From NCBI RefSeq assembly GCF_003260975.1, contig NZ_CP030041.1, positions 5,583,501-5,647,500 of the forward strand: a DNA stretch of 64,000 bases, read 5' to 3'. The position numbers and the translations under genes were made by a program. Under the pieces are notes generated by a model that was not told where the DNA came from, did not search any database, and saw only the letters and a list, made by a program, of their open reading frames with translations. Position 1 is the stretch's first letter. The number at the start of each line of letters is the position of its first letter. Below are positions 17,367 to 26,984 of this stretch, in pieces. This DNA comes from Echinicola strongylocentroti (GTDB lineage Bacteria; Bacteroidota; Bacteroidia; Cytophagales; Cyclobacteriaceae).

Positions 17367-19174
17367 ATGAAAATCAAACATATAATTATAGCAGCGGCTA
17401 CGGCGACATTGATGGGATCCTGTCAGGACTTCCTAGAGCCAGAATCGCTTTCTACCTTTGATCTCAATTACATTTATTCAAATGTGGATGATGCCAGAAA
17501 AGGGGTCAATGCCGTCTATTCTCATTTTGGCCAAGATGCCTTCCGGTCCAGGTTATCCAATAACATGACCGGTAATACAGATATTGAGCATTCCAGTGGA
17601 TGGGGAAATAACGGTGACCGCTATCAAATTTGGGATTTGGAAGCATTGGAGAGTAACCGCGACCTCCAGATCGTGTGGACCTATGCATATCGTGCCATCC
17701 GTGATGCCAATATCGCGATAGAAGGTATGGAAGCCAGCGGCATGCTGGAGTCTACTGATGCAGCGACCGCCCAGACGATGAACCAACTTTTGGGAGAGGC
17801 TTATACGTTGAGGGCATATTGGTACAGTATGCTTACCTATTATTTCGGCGATGTGCCTTATATGATCGAAGCGCCCAAGGCTGGCCTTGATTTTAACCTT
17901 CCCAAGGAAGACCGTAATGTCATCCTTGCACAAGAGATCGAAAACCTGACCAATGTGGAAGAAAAAATGCTTTGGGCCGATCAGGTACCCAATGGCATTG
18001 AGCAGGTAAATAGAGAATATACCTTGGGGATGATTGCCCGTCTTTCACTGCAAAGAGGGGGGTATTTCTTGAATCCGGACTTGACGATGACTCGGGAAAG
18101 TGACTACCTGGACTATTATCAAATAGCTAAGGACTACTCACAAAAGCTGATCAGTCTAAAGGACCGAGAGCTTAACCCCAGCTTCCGCCAGGTTTTTATG
18201 AATCAATGTACCTTCCAGACTCCAGTAAATAACGATATGTTATTTGAAGTGCCTTTTGCTTTGGGCAATGGCGATGTAGGATGGAACATTGGTGTAAGGG
18301 TAGAGGGGGCAATACTGCTTCCCATGATTATGGTTCTGGAAATAACTACATGGCGATTCCGCCTACCTATTACCTTTCCTTTGATACGTTGGATACAAGA
18401 AGGGATGTGACGTGCTCACTTTATAAGGTGACCACGGAGTTTACCTATGAATTTGTCAATGGTGGACTGGATATCGGCCAAGGAAAATGGAGCCGTCACT
18501 TCCTGCCGACACCTCCCGGTAAATCCACTGCGAAAGGTACCGGTATCAACTGGCCGATGATGCGTTATTCAGATGTTTTATTGATGTTTGCTGAGGCTGA
18601 GAATGAGCTGAACGGACCGACAGCAGCAGCCCAGGAAGCACTGAAGCGTGTACGCAGAAGGGCCTTTGATGCCGCCCATTGGGGACAGAAAGTGGATGCC
18701 TATGTGGGGCAAGTTTCAGGAGGAAAAGATACCTTTTTCGAAGCGATTGTAGATGAGCGTGCTTGGGAATTCGGTGGAGAGATGATCCGTAAGTATGAGT
18801 TGATCCGCTGGGGGATATATTCCGATAAGATGGCCGAGACAGTGGAAGGATTAAAGGAACTGGCTGATGCGGCCTTTAACGGTACCACACAGTATCCTGA
18901 TTACATGTATTGGAAAGTGAATGAAAATGGAGATTTCACCATTTTGAACCCTAATAAGCGCGTGGTCGCTCCACCAGATGATACGTGGACGCAGCAATCA
19001 TTTTTGTTAGCACTTCATAGTGATGAATTTGGGTACCAAGAATGGGTGACCAAAGACTGGGAAAACTACATCAACGGTCCCCAACCGGGCGTGGTGCGGT
19101 ACATTTTCCCTATTCCCACAGAGGCTATCGCCAATAGCCAAGGGACGCTAATAAACGACGGTTATGGATTTTAA
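17367..19174 (+). pseudogene. SusD/RagB-type glycan-binding lipoprotein, frameshifted at a G run
   Basis: Surface lipoprotein that captures glycans and lids SusC. The first frame (17367 to 18410) begins with a lipoprotein signal (LMGSC, Cys19) and TPR-like SusD sequence to about residue 314. Homology continues in another frame to 19174 (GNTASHDYGSGNN onwards, with RYSDVLLMFAEAENEL and ending near LINDGYGF). The switch falls in a run of five G at 18305-18309. One extra G would give V-E-G-G-N-T and a single frame of 602 residues, a normal SusD length. Because the protein is otherwise intact and a second gene here shows the same kind of lesion, an assembly error is likelier than true inactivation. 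Annotated as pseudogene only because the given sequence is broken. Confidence 0.88.
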
Positions 19175-19187
19175 GGATTGACCTCTA

Positions 19188-20855
19188 ATGCTAAAAATGG
19201 AACCAATGAGATTAATAAAAAACAATATATATCAAAGCGTCTGTATCCTTATGCTAGGCCTGATCGTGATCAGCGGCTGTAAGGAAGATGATGAAATGTT
19301 TGAGAAAACTAGGCTTTTCAGGCCTGTGTTGATTGAGGATTTGTTTTCGGAAGAAAATACGATCATCGTCAATATGGGGAAAATGAAAGAGGCAGTATCC
19401 TATACCTTGGAGGTAAGCAGGGATTCCTTTGCTACTGCGCCAGAGTATGTGATCGAAACGGATACCAATTATGTGGAATTGAACCAAGAGCTCTTAGGAC
19501 AATCCCTTTTTTGGGACATGCTCTATCAGGTGAGGGCTACTGCCCATGCCGAAGAGCAGGAGTTTGACAGTAAAATTTCTGATCTTGGAGCAGTCCGTAC
19601 CCAGCGATTTCCGACGATCCTTAATGATCCGGAAAGCTATGATGTGATCGACGTGGCCGCTCATGTAACTTGGCAAACCATCGGTGCAGCCGTGACGGAA
19701 GTGAAGGCGTATAGCGCGGAAGACTTATACCTGGAAACACCATTGATCGAGCAAGAAGTATCTGCTGAGGAGCAGGAAGCTGGTGACATGATCCTTAACG
19801 GTCTAACGCCAGAAATGGAATATCAAGTGGCCATATACAGCGAGGAAGTCCTTCGAGGTTGGGTAAATTATACCACATTGCCTCAGGATATTGATCCTAG
19901 TGCACCTGGTGTAATTGACATAAGAGCAAATACCAGCCCTTCTGCAGTGTCTGACGCAGTGGCCATGGCTCCCGACGGCGCCACTATTTTAGTACAGCGC
20001 GGGGTGACCTATGATTTCCCAGAGGATAACCTGAACAAATCCATCACCATTCGTGCAGCCTATGGTTTTGGTGAGCAGAAAGCCAAACTGTATACCACAG
20101 GCAACTGGGACATTGATGATAATTCGGATATCGATCATATCCGTTTCATCGACTTGGAGCTGAGAGGGGAAGATTATGGAGGAGACTATGTCTTTAACCC
20201 GAATCGCGAAAATGTCCACGTGGGTGAATTGATCTTTGACAATTGTGAAATCGGGACTTTCCGTGGTATTATCAGGGCACGTACCAGTACAGTTATTGAT
20301 AATTATATCATCAGAAACTCAGTGGTGGACAGCATTGGCGGTTATGGACTGTTTACGGTAGATACAGAAGCTACGGCCATGATCAAGAACATCAGATTGG
20401 AAAACTCCACTTTCAATAAGATCCAATTCGGGGTGACCTCCCGTAGTAACTCTGAGTCATTTGTGATCGAGAGTTGTACCTTTGCCAATTTTGTAAATGG
20501 AGGCTCCGGTTTCTTCCGCTACAGAGGGGGAGATGGCAATAATAATGTCGCCCAAGGCATTGTGATTCACAATAGTATCTTTGGCCATGGATGGGATGAA
20601 GCCATGGAAGATAACTATGCGATTAGGGGGATTTATGATGGATTGGAGGATACTAATTTTGACATAGTGAATGTCTATAGTACCAATGATTTCAGTTTCT
20701 CTAGTGGTGAAATAACTGGATTCCCTGTCGGAAACTATAATGGTGCCCAATCGGATCTTTGGGTGGATCCAGCCAATAATGACTTTAACTTCCAAGACAG
20801 AGGCTTCGCTGGCCGATATGACAGCGGTGATCCCCGGTGGAGAGCCCAGCTCTAG
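19188..20855 (+). CDS. Surface lipoprotein with Fn3-like and beta-helix regions (DUF4957/DUF5123 type)
   Basis: A 555-residue protein with a lipoprotein signal (VISGC; Cys about residue 31 from the first ATG). In-frame ATGs at 19197 and 19206 are alternative starts. Residues about 45-230 resemble two fibronectin-III-like beta sandwiches (YTLEVSRDSF; MEYQVAIYSEE). Residues about 240-530 have the repetitive short beta-strand pattern of a right-handed parallel helix. This architecture is found in Bacteroidota pectin loci directly after susD. No catalytic carboxylates typical of PL1 or GH28 are evident, so a glycan-binding surface role is inferred. It follows susD by 13 bases and is closed by a terminator at 20883-20911. 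Confidence 0.75.
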   Translation: MLKMEPMRLIKNNIYQSVCILMLGLIVISGCKEDDEMFEKTRLFRPVLIEDLFSEENTIIVNMGKMKEAVSYTLEVSRDSFATAPEYVIETDTNYVELNQELLGQSLFWDMLYQVRATAHAEEQEFDSKISDLGAVRTQRFPTILNDPESYDVIDVAAHVTWQTIGAAVTEVKAYSAEDLYLETPLIEQEVSAEEQEAGDMILNGLTPEMEYQVAIYSEEVLRGWVNYTTLPQDIDPSAPGVIDIRANTSPSAVSDAVAMAPDGATILVQRGVTYDFPEDNLNKSITIRAAYGFGEQKAKLYTTGNWDIDDNSDIDHIRFIDLELRGEDYGGDYVFNPNRENVHVGELIFDNCEIGTFRGIIRARTSTVIDNYIIRNSVVDSIGGYGLFTVDTEATAMIKNIRLENSTFNKIQFGVTSRSNSESFVIESCTFANFVNGGSGFFRYRGGDGNNNVAQGIVIHNSIFGHGWDEAMEDNYAIRGIYDGLEDTNFDIVNVYSTNDFSFSSGEITGFPVGNYNGAQSDLWVDPANNDFNFQDRGFAGRYDSGDPRWRAQL

Positions 20856-20882
20856 GAAATTCATGATTGATCAGTAACCAAT

Positions 20883-20911
20883 AAAGGTGTGGCTGCAAAG
20901 CCGCACCTTTT
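20883..20911 (+). terminator. Intrinsic terminator after the susC-susD-surface lipoprotein operon
   Basis: AAAGGTGTGGC pairs with GCCGCACCTTT across a six-base loop, followed by a short T stretch. It lies just before the PL1 start at 20926 and ends the susCD transcript. It also shows that the upstream in-frame start at 20887 for the PL1 gene is unlikely. Confidence 0.75.
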
Positions 20912-20925
20912 CATTCCAACAAACC

Positions 20926-22410
20926 ATGAAAATCAATTGTTTTCTATTTCAGCTTCTAGGCGCAATGCTGCTAATGACTTTTCTGCAATCCTGTAGCAGT
21001 GCCGAACCCGGTCCAGACCCAGTGGAAGAGGAGGAAGAAGAACCTTATGAGGGGCCTGAGTATGCTTTTCCAGGGGCAGAAGGATATGGGCAGTATGCTA
21101 CTGGCGGGCGTGGAGGAAAGGTCTATTATGTAACCAAACTGGATGATGACAATAGCCAAGGAACGCTTCGTCATGCGCTAAACCAAAGTGGTCCACGAAC
21201 CATTGTTTTCAATGTGGGAGGGACAATAGAACTAACATCCCGATTGAATATTTCCAGAGGGAATGTGACTATAGCCGGACAGTCTGCACCTGGTGGCGGA
21301 GTCACCCTTCGCAACTACCCCGTGACCATTGACGCCGATAATGTGATCATTCGGTATTTGCGGTTTCGGATGGGAGACACTGCCCAGCAGGAAGGGGATG
21401 CCTTAGGAGGACGGTTTCATAAGGACATCATCATTGACCATTGTTCCATGAGCTGGTCTACAGATGAATGTGTGTCTTTTTATGCGAATGAAAACTTTAC
21501 CTTACAATGGTGCATTATCGCTGAGAGCCTCAAGACATCAGTCCACGAAAAAGGCTCTCATGGCTATGGAGGGATTTGGGGAGGAAAATACGCCTCCTTT
21601 CATCACAATCTCCTGGCGCACCATGACAGCAGAAACCCACGACTCGGAGAGGAAGCCGGTAAAGCGTTTGCCTTAACGGACCTGGTGGATCTCAGGAACA
21701 ATGTGATCTATAACTGGGGTGGCAATGCGGCCTATGGTGGCGAAGCCATGAATGTCAATATCGTGAACTGTTACTACAAGCCAGGGCCTGCTACCCCATC
21801 TGGTAGCAAGCGCAACAGGATCGTGTCTATCGATAAGAATAAAAACGAAGGAACTGAGGTGTACGATATTTGGGGCAAGTTTTATATCAATGGCAATATC
21901 GTTGACGGCAGTAGCCAGGCTTCTGAGGAGAACTGGACATATGGTGTCTTTAATCAGTTCCATGGCAGTTACGGGACAGTGAGCGAAGCAGACAAAGCAG
22001 CCATGAAGATGGATCAAGCCCGTGAGATGGAGGGATTTACCGTTACTACCCACGGAGCAGAAGAGGCTTATGATTTGGTGCTGGATTATGCTGGTGCCAA
22101 CCTGAAGCGGGATGAGGTAGACGCGCGTATCATTGCCAATGTCAGAAACGGGGATTATGATCATGAAGGCTCAAATGGTAGCACCAATGGCATCATCGAT
22201 ACCCAGAGTGATGTGGGAGGATGGCCGCTGCTGGAAGCGGGATCACCTGTCACCGATTCGGACCAAGATGGGATGCCAGACAATTGGGAGACGGCCAATG
22301 AACTGGACCCCAATGATCCTGATGATGGCAATAAAGTTAAATCAGGTACACCGTACACCTTTTTGGAAGTATACCTCAACAGCCTGATCAAGGATTTTCC
22401 AGTGAAGTAG
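20926..22410 (+). CDS. Pectate lyase (PL1), lipoprotein, copy 1
   Basis: Cleaves de-esterified homogalacturonan by beta-elimination, giving the unsaturated oligomers that GH105 processes. The start is placed at 20926 (MKINCFLFQLL) because the preceding codons overlap the terminator. The protein is 494 residues with a lipobox (FLQSC) and an acidic linker. The beta-helix domain shows FPGAEGYGQYATGGRGG, IIIDHCSMSWSTDE and HNLLAHHDSRNPR, as in Bacteroidota PL1 enzymes. The C-terminus has a calcium-binding-like DSDQDGMPDNWE segment and an EVYLN motif. A paralogue lies at 24443-25803. The exact PL1 subfamily cannot be assigned without a search. Confidence 0.88.
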   Translation: MKINCFLFQLLGAMLLMTFLQSCSSAEPGPDPVEEEEEEPYEGPEYAFPGAEGYGQYATGGRGGKVYYVTKLDDDNSQGTLRHALNQSGPRTIVFNVGGTIELTSRLNISRGNVTIAGQSAPGGGVTLRNYPVTIDADNVIIRYLRFRMGDTAQQEGDALGGRFHKDIIIDHCSMSWSTDECVSFYANENFTLQWCIIAESLKTSVHEKGSHGYGGIWGGKYASFHHNLLAHHDSRNPRLGEEAGKAFALTDLVDLRNNVIYNWGGNAAYGGEAMNVNIVNCYYKPGPATPSGSKRNRIVSIDKNKNEGTEVYDIWGKFYINGNIVDGSSQASEENWTYGVFNQFHGSYGTVSEADKAAMKMDQAREMEGFTVTTHGAEEAYDLVLDYAGANLKRDEVDARIIANVRNGDYDHEGSNGSTNGIIDTQSDVGGWPLLEAGSPVTDSDQDGMPDNWETANELDPNDPDDGNKVKSGTPYTFLEVYLNSLIKDFPVK

Positions 22411-22554
22411 CTAGCGTAGAAATAAAGAAATAGTGCTGTGAATAATGTTGGGCTGAATACTTTCCTAATTGTGCTGTATTGGAGTATCGACACAATTATT
22501 TAGTTTGTACAGATAACAAAACTTAATACGATCATCTTTTAAAAACTAGTGAAC

Positions 22555-22941
22555 ATGAAATTTGAACATTTTGCGATCAATGTAGCCCAGCCACGAGCGA
22601 TGTCCGATTGGTATGAAAATCACGTAGGGCTTAGTGTAGTCAGCAAACAAGATTCCAGCCCATTTATGATATTTTTGGCCGATGACAGCGGTACCATAAT
22701 GTTGGAGATTTATAATAATCCAAAAGCTCCTGTGCTGGACTTTAATAGCCAACACCCTTTGGTGCTTCATTTGGCCTTGGTTTCTGAAGATCCGGATGCT
22801 GACCGTGATAGGCTAGTGGCTGCAGGGGCAGAGGTGATCAGTGATGATATCTTGGATGATGGCGCTCATTTGGTCATGTTGAAGGATCCTTGGGGGCTGG
22901 CACTGCAGCTTTGTAAGCGAGCAAAACCGATGCTGAAATAA
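22555..22941 (+). CDS. VOC-superfamily (glyoxalase-like) protein
   Basis: A 128-residue protein with the paired beta-alpha-beta-beta-beta modules of the vicinal oxygen chelate fold: FEHFAINV at the start, a central TIMLEIYNNP and LHLALVSED, and a C-terminal LKDPWGLALQLCKR. The ATG at 22555 is preferred over the GTG two codons earlier. It has no signal peptide, so it acts in the cytoplasm. It sits between PL1 and GH28 in the same orientation and may act on an unsaturated uronate product or protect against reactive carbonyls. That role is inferred from position only; the family has very diverse reactions. Confidence 0.8.
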   Translation: MKFEHFAINVAQPRAMSDWYENHVGLSVVSKQDSSPFMIFLADDSGTIMLEIYNNPKAPVLDFNSQHPLVLHLALVSEDPDADRDRLVAAGAEVISDDILDDGAHLVMLKDPWGLALQLCKRAKPMLK

Positions 22942-23025
22942 GGAATAATTATCTCCACTTATTAAGCGATGGCCAAAATAATTTTAACCAGTCGTAATTG
23001 GCTGATTTATAAAGATAAAGAAACT

Positions 23026-24456
23026 ATGATTAACCGATTTCAATATCATTCTCTTTTCGTGATGCTGTTAGGTTTGGCCTTAATGGCTGGCTGTAAACAG
23101 GAGCAGCAAAAGGAGGAAAGTAAACAACCTAATGCTTGGGATCAGGTAGCTGAAATATTGGAAACGATCCAAGCGCCTGAATTTCCAGATCGGACTTTTT
23201 CGATTACCGATTATGGTGCCGAAGGAAATGGAGAAACCGATGCCAGCAAGGCCATTAAAGAAGCTATCGAGGCATGTGCAGAGGCAGGAGGTGGCAGAGT
23301 GCTTGTTCCGGAGGGTGATTTTGTCACAGGCCCCATTTATTTGGAAAGTAATGTGAATTTGCATTTGAAAAAGGGTGCCAGGTTGCTGTTTTCCACTGAT
23401 CCTAAAGACTATTTACCACTAGTGTATACCCGATGGGAGGGAGTAGAACTGATGAATTATTCCCCGTTGGTCTATGCATTTGAAGAGGAAAATATCGCTG
23501 TCACCGGAGAAGGTGTGTTGGATGGCCAAGCGGATGAGACGAATTGGTGGCCATGGAAAGGCAAAACGCAATACGGCTACACCGCAGGGGATCCGCAGCA
23601 GGAAGATGCAGACAAGCGCCACGCGCTCTTCCAAATGGCAGAGGACAAGGTGCCCGTGGAGGAAAGGAAGTTTGGTGAGGGATTTTACCTTCGTCCGCAG
23701 TTTGTGCAGCCATACCGGTGTAAGAATGTATTGATAGAAGGAGTAAAGATCGTCAATTCACCCATGTGGATACTGAATCCAGTGCTGTGTGAGAATGTGA
23801 CCATTCAGGGAGTGACGGTAGAAAGCCACGGTCCCAACTCCGATGGCTGTGATCCTGAATCGAGTAAAAATGTCCTCATAAAAGACTGCTACTTTAATAC
23901 AGGAGATGATTGTATTGCCATCAAATCAGGACGTAATGCAGACGGGAGAAGGATCAATGTGCCCAGTGAGAATATCATTATCCAAGACTGCAAAATGGCC
24001 GACGGACACGGTGGTGTCGTTATCGGTAGTGAGATTTCTGGTGGTGTACGGAATGTCTTTGCGGAAGATTGTGAGATGAACAGCCCACACCTGGACAGGG
24101 CACTCCGAATTAAAACCAGCTCTATGCGAGGCGGTGTGATCGAAGATATTTACTTGAGGAATATTGATGTTGGCCAGATTGCCCAGCAAGTGATCCGTGT
24201 AAATATGTTTTATGAAGATAGCGGTGCATATGTTCCCACGGTAAGAAATATCCATGTAGAAAACATGACGGTAGAAAATGGGGGAAAAGTCGGAGTGCTA
24301 TTGGAAGGCTATAAAAGCTCTCCGGTCGAGAACATAAAGCTGGAAAATGTATCGATCAAGCAGGTAAAGGAAGATTTTAAGTTCTCCAATGTGAAAAATG
24401 TGCATTTCGAAAATGTCATGATCAATGGTAAAACGGTAAGTTATGATCAGGAATAA
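23026..24456 (+). CDS. GH28 polygalacturonase-type hydrolase, lipoprotein (copy 2)
   Basis: Second GH28 of the locus. The start at 23026 gives MINRFQYHS and a lipobox ending at Cys23 (LMAGC); the upstream in-frame ATG at 22969 adds a poorly supported 19-residue extension. The 476-residue protein has the GH28 residues in canonical form: NSD (N271, D273), GDDCIAIKSGRN (D294, D295), GHGG (H328) and RIK (R361-K363). The SGRNADGRRI segment after the DD motif is common in exo-acting polygalacturonases of gut and marine Bacteroidota. Compared with copy 1 it keeps the standard RIK. Its stop overlaps the next PL1 start by 14 bases, showing translational coupling. Confidence 0.92.
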   Translation: MINRFQYHSLFVMLLGLALMAGCKQEQQKEESKQPNAWDQVAEILETIQAPEFPDRTFSITDYGAEGNGETDASKAIKEAIEACAEAGGGRVLVPEGDFVTGPIYLESNVNLHLKKGARLLFSTDPKDYLPLVYTRWEGVELMNYSPLVYAFEEENIAVTGEGVLDGQADETNWWPWKGKTQYGYTAGDPQQEDADKRHALFQMAEDKVPVEERKFGEGFYLRPQFVQPYRCKNVLIEGVKIVNSPMWILNPVLCENVTIQGVTVESHGPNSDGCDPESSKNVLIKDCYFNTGDDCIAIKSGRNADGRRINVPSENIIIQDCKMADGHGGVVIGSEISGGVRNVFAEDCEMNSPHLDRALRIKTSSMRGGVIEDIYLRNIDVGQIAQQVIRVNMFYEDSGAYVPTVRNIHVENMTVENGGKVGVLLEGYKSSPVENIKLENVSIKQVKEDFKFSNVKNVHFENVMINGKTVSYDQE

Positions 24457-25803
24457 GTTGTTCCGTTTCTGCCTGCTGATGCTGTGTATCCACTTATCAT
24501 TTTTCTCCCATGGACAGGATGCTGGCCAAAGTGAAAGTGAAAAGGCATTGGCATTTCCAGGTGCAGATGGTTTTGGCAAATATACCTCAGGCGGACGTGG
24601 AGGCAAAGTCTATGTGGTCACCAATCTCCATGACGAAGGGCCAGGGAGTTTGCGCGAGGCGATCCGAAAAAAAGAGCCACGCATCATCGTGTTTGTAGTT
24701 TCTGGCAATATCAAGTTGAAATCAAGTTTGGACATTAATCACGGAGACCTTACCATTGCAGGCCAAAGTGCTCCCGGTGGAGGAATTACCCTGCAGCATT
24801 ACCCTATGAAGATCAAAGGGGACAATGTCATCATCAGGTACATTCGAAGCCGGATGGGGGACGAAGAAGGCGTTCAGGATGATGCGATGAGCTCTCTGCG
24901 CAATAAGGACGTTATTATCGACCATTGTTCTTTGAGTTGGGCCACGGATGAGTGTGGTTCATTTTATGACAATGAGAATTTTACGCTCCAATGGTGCATC
25001 ATCTCCGAAAGCCTCAATGCTTCTGTCCATGAAAAGGGCAACCACGGTTATGGAGGAATCTGGGGAGGAAATAAGGCTACTTTTCACCACAACCTGATCG
25101 CCAATCATGCCAGTAGGCTGCCCCGCTTCAATGGTGCCAGGACTAGTAAAGATCCGCAAAAGGAAGTGGTGGATTTCAGGAATAACGTGATCTACAATTG
25201 GAAGAGCAACAATGCTTACGGAGGGGAACAGGGGCATTATAATATGGTGGGAAACTTTTACCAACCAGGCCCGGCGACCACTTCTAATGAGGACCGGGTG
25301 ATTGAACCCTATGCTCCTTATGGTCAGTTTTACTTGGCCGAAAACACCAACTCCAATGACTGCAAAGTGTCCCAGGACAATCGCCTGGGAGTAGATGGTG
25401 TGGAGGCTGCCGAAAAAGTACTGGTGGGCACTCCTTTTCCTTTTATAATGGGACAGGAAACAGAAAAAGCTTCCATCGCCTATTTACGTGTGCTAAGGAA
25501 TGCTGGGGCGAGCTATAGCCGAGACCAAGTGGACAAGCGATTGCTCAAGGAGGTAAGAAAAGGTAAAAGTACGGCTGGAAAGAACCATGACGGGATCATT
25601 GACAGTCAGGATGATGTAGGAGGGTGGCCAAAGTTAACGTCCAAAAAAGCCCTAAGGACAAGGACCGAGATGGCATGCCTGATCAATGGGAGACGAAAAT
25701 GGGACTGGATAGCGATGATCCATCTGATGCGTCAGGAAATCATCTTCATGAATTCTACACTAACGTGGAGGTCTATCTGAATGGTTTGGTAGAAGGGAAT
25801 TGA
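24443..25803 (+). pseudogene. Pectate lyase (PL1), copy 2, frameshifted near the C-terminus
   Basis: Close paralogue of the PL1 at 20926. It has a signal peptide (FFSHGQ) and the same beta-helix motifs (FPGADGFGKYTSGGRGG, VIIDHCSLSWATDE). The catalytic domain is intact. After VGGWPKLTS the frame shifts, and the open frame ends at 25780 with an unrelated tail. In another frame the sequence reads KDKDRDGMPDQWE and NVEVYLNGLVEGN to a stop at 25801-25803, matching the C-terminus of copy 1. The switch falls in a run of six A at 25643-25648; one extra A restores a 453-residue protein. Since only the Ca-binding-like tail is affected, activity might survive even if the shift is real. Assembly error is plausible. 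Confidence 0.87.
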
Positions 25804-25973
25804 TCCATTTTGAGCAATCAGTAAACTAGTTGATGGTGTTGGACGGATGTGAATGTCAACGGCTGGTACTGGGAGGGGTAATAATTGGTATTAGCTTACA
25901 TGACTTTTTCAAAATTGGACAACTCTTTTTGCAGGAGGGCATATAATCGGTAAATTGAACTAGAATATATGCT

Positions 25974-26984
25974 ATGGAAAAAAGAGTTGACTTTTCGGAG
26001 CTTCAAGAAGTCTTGAAGCAAGTGCTTTTGCACTATCAATTTTCATCGGAGAGGGCATCACTGAGTGCCCGATTGTTTGCCCAATCCAGCTTAGATGGGG
26101 TGCCATCTCATGGGCTGAACAGGTTTTTGAGTTATTTGTCCTATATCGAAAAAGGCCTGATCGCACCCTCTGCCCAGCCCGAGGTAGAGGCTAAGTTTGG
26201 CGGCTTCGAACGCTGGAACGGTCATTTGGGACCAGGGAATCTCAATGCCCATGCAGCCATGAAAGGCGCCATTTCCATGGCCAAATCGACAGGTGTTGGC
26301 TGCGTAGCCCTGCAAAATACCAACCATTGGATGAGGGCGGGCAATTATGGCTGGCAGGCCGTGGAGGCCGGATGCATCGGTATTTGCTTCACCAATACCA
26401 AACCCAATATGCCAGGCTGGGGCGGTAGTGAGCCAAAATTGGGAAACAACCCGTTGGTGGTGGCTATCCCGCGCAAGAATGGGCCTGTTGTACTGGACAC
26501 AGCGATGTCGCAGTTTGCCTACGGAAAGATGGCCATCTATGCCAAAGCTGGGAAAGAGATGCCTTATGATGCTGGATTTGACGGGGAAGGAAACCTGAGC
26601 AGGTCACCAGCGGAGATCATCCAAAGGGAATTGGCGCTACCCATTGGCTTATGGAAAGGAGCGGGACTTTCATTGGTCTTGGACATGCTGGCAATGCTAC
26701 TTTCAGGTGGGCAGGCGACCTTTGAGGTGGAGGAGCAGGGTAGCGAAAGTGGTCTCTCCCAAGTTTTTTTAGCATTGAACCCCATGAATTTTGGATTGGA
26801 TGCCTGGATGGACGAAAGACTGGACGAGGTAATTAATGACTTTAAGAAAAGTGGAGTTTTTAAGGAAGGTAGTGCCCTTCGCTACCCTGGTGAACACACG
26901 CTGCACGTAAGGGAAGACAATATGAAACGTGGAGTTCCGGTGGATGAAGACATCTGGAGCGAGATCAAAAATATACTTGCATGA
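25974..26984 (+). CDS. Malate/L-lactate dehydrogenase family (Ldh_2) oxidoreductase
   Basis: Cytoplasmic NAD(P)H-dependent 2-keto-acid reductase of the Ldh_2/YiaK fold. The 336 residues show conserved segments PSHGLNRFLSYL, NTNHWMRAGNYGWQA, FTNTKPNMPGWGG and NNPLVVAIPRK. Closest characterised relatives by motif are 2,3-diketo-L-gulonate reductases, but specificity is not visible in the sequence. It overlaps the next gene by four bases (ATGA) and follows the pectinases. A role reducing a keto-uronate such as 5-keto-4-deoxyuronate or diketogulonate is therefore plausible; no KduI or KduD was seen in the window. This last point is inference. Confidence 0.85.
   Translation: MEKRVDFSELQEVLKQVLLHYQFSSERASLSARLFAQSSLDGVPSHGLNRFLSYLSYIEKGLIAPSAQPEVEAKFGGFERWNGHLGPGNLNAHAAMKGAISMAKSTGVGCVALQNTNHWMRAGNYGWQAVEAGCIGICFTNTKPNMPGWGGSEPKLGNNPLVVAIPRKNGPVVLDTAMSQFAYGKMAIYAKAGKEMPYDAGFDGEGNLSRSPAEIIQRELALPIGLWKGAGLSLVLDMLAMLLSGGQATFEVEEQGSESGLSQVFLALNPMNFGLDAWMDERLDEVINDFKKSGVFKEGSALRYPGEHTLHVREDNMKRGVPVDEDIWSEIKNILA

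Noticed and set aside
18305..18309. Phase-variable switch at the susD G run
   Set aside because: Five bases is too short for frequent slippage, and a parallel A-run lesion nearby makes assembly error the simpler explanation.
18281..19174. Separate 297-codon gene after a short SusD
   Set aside because: It is the out-of-frame second half of the same SusD; its first codons overlap the first half and the homology is continuous across the G run.
20887..20925. 13-codon N-terminal extension of the PL1 gene
   Set aside because: These codons overlap the intrinsic terminator at 20883-20911, and the ATG at 20926 directly precedes a good lipoprotein signal.
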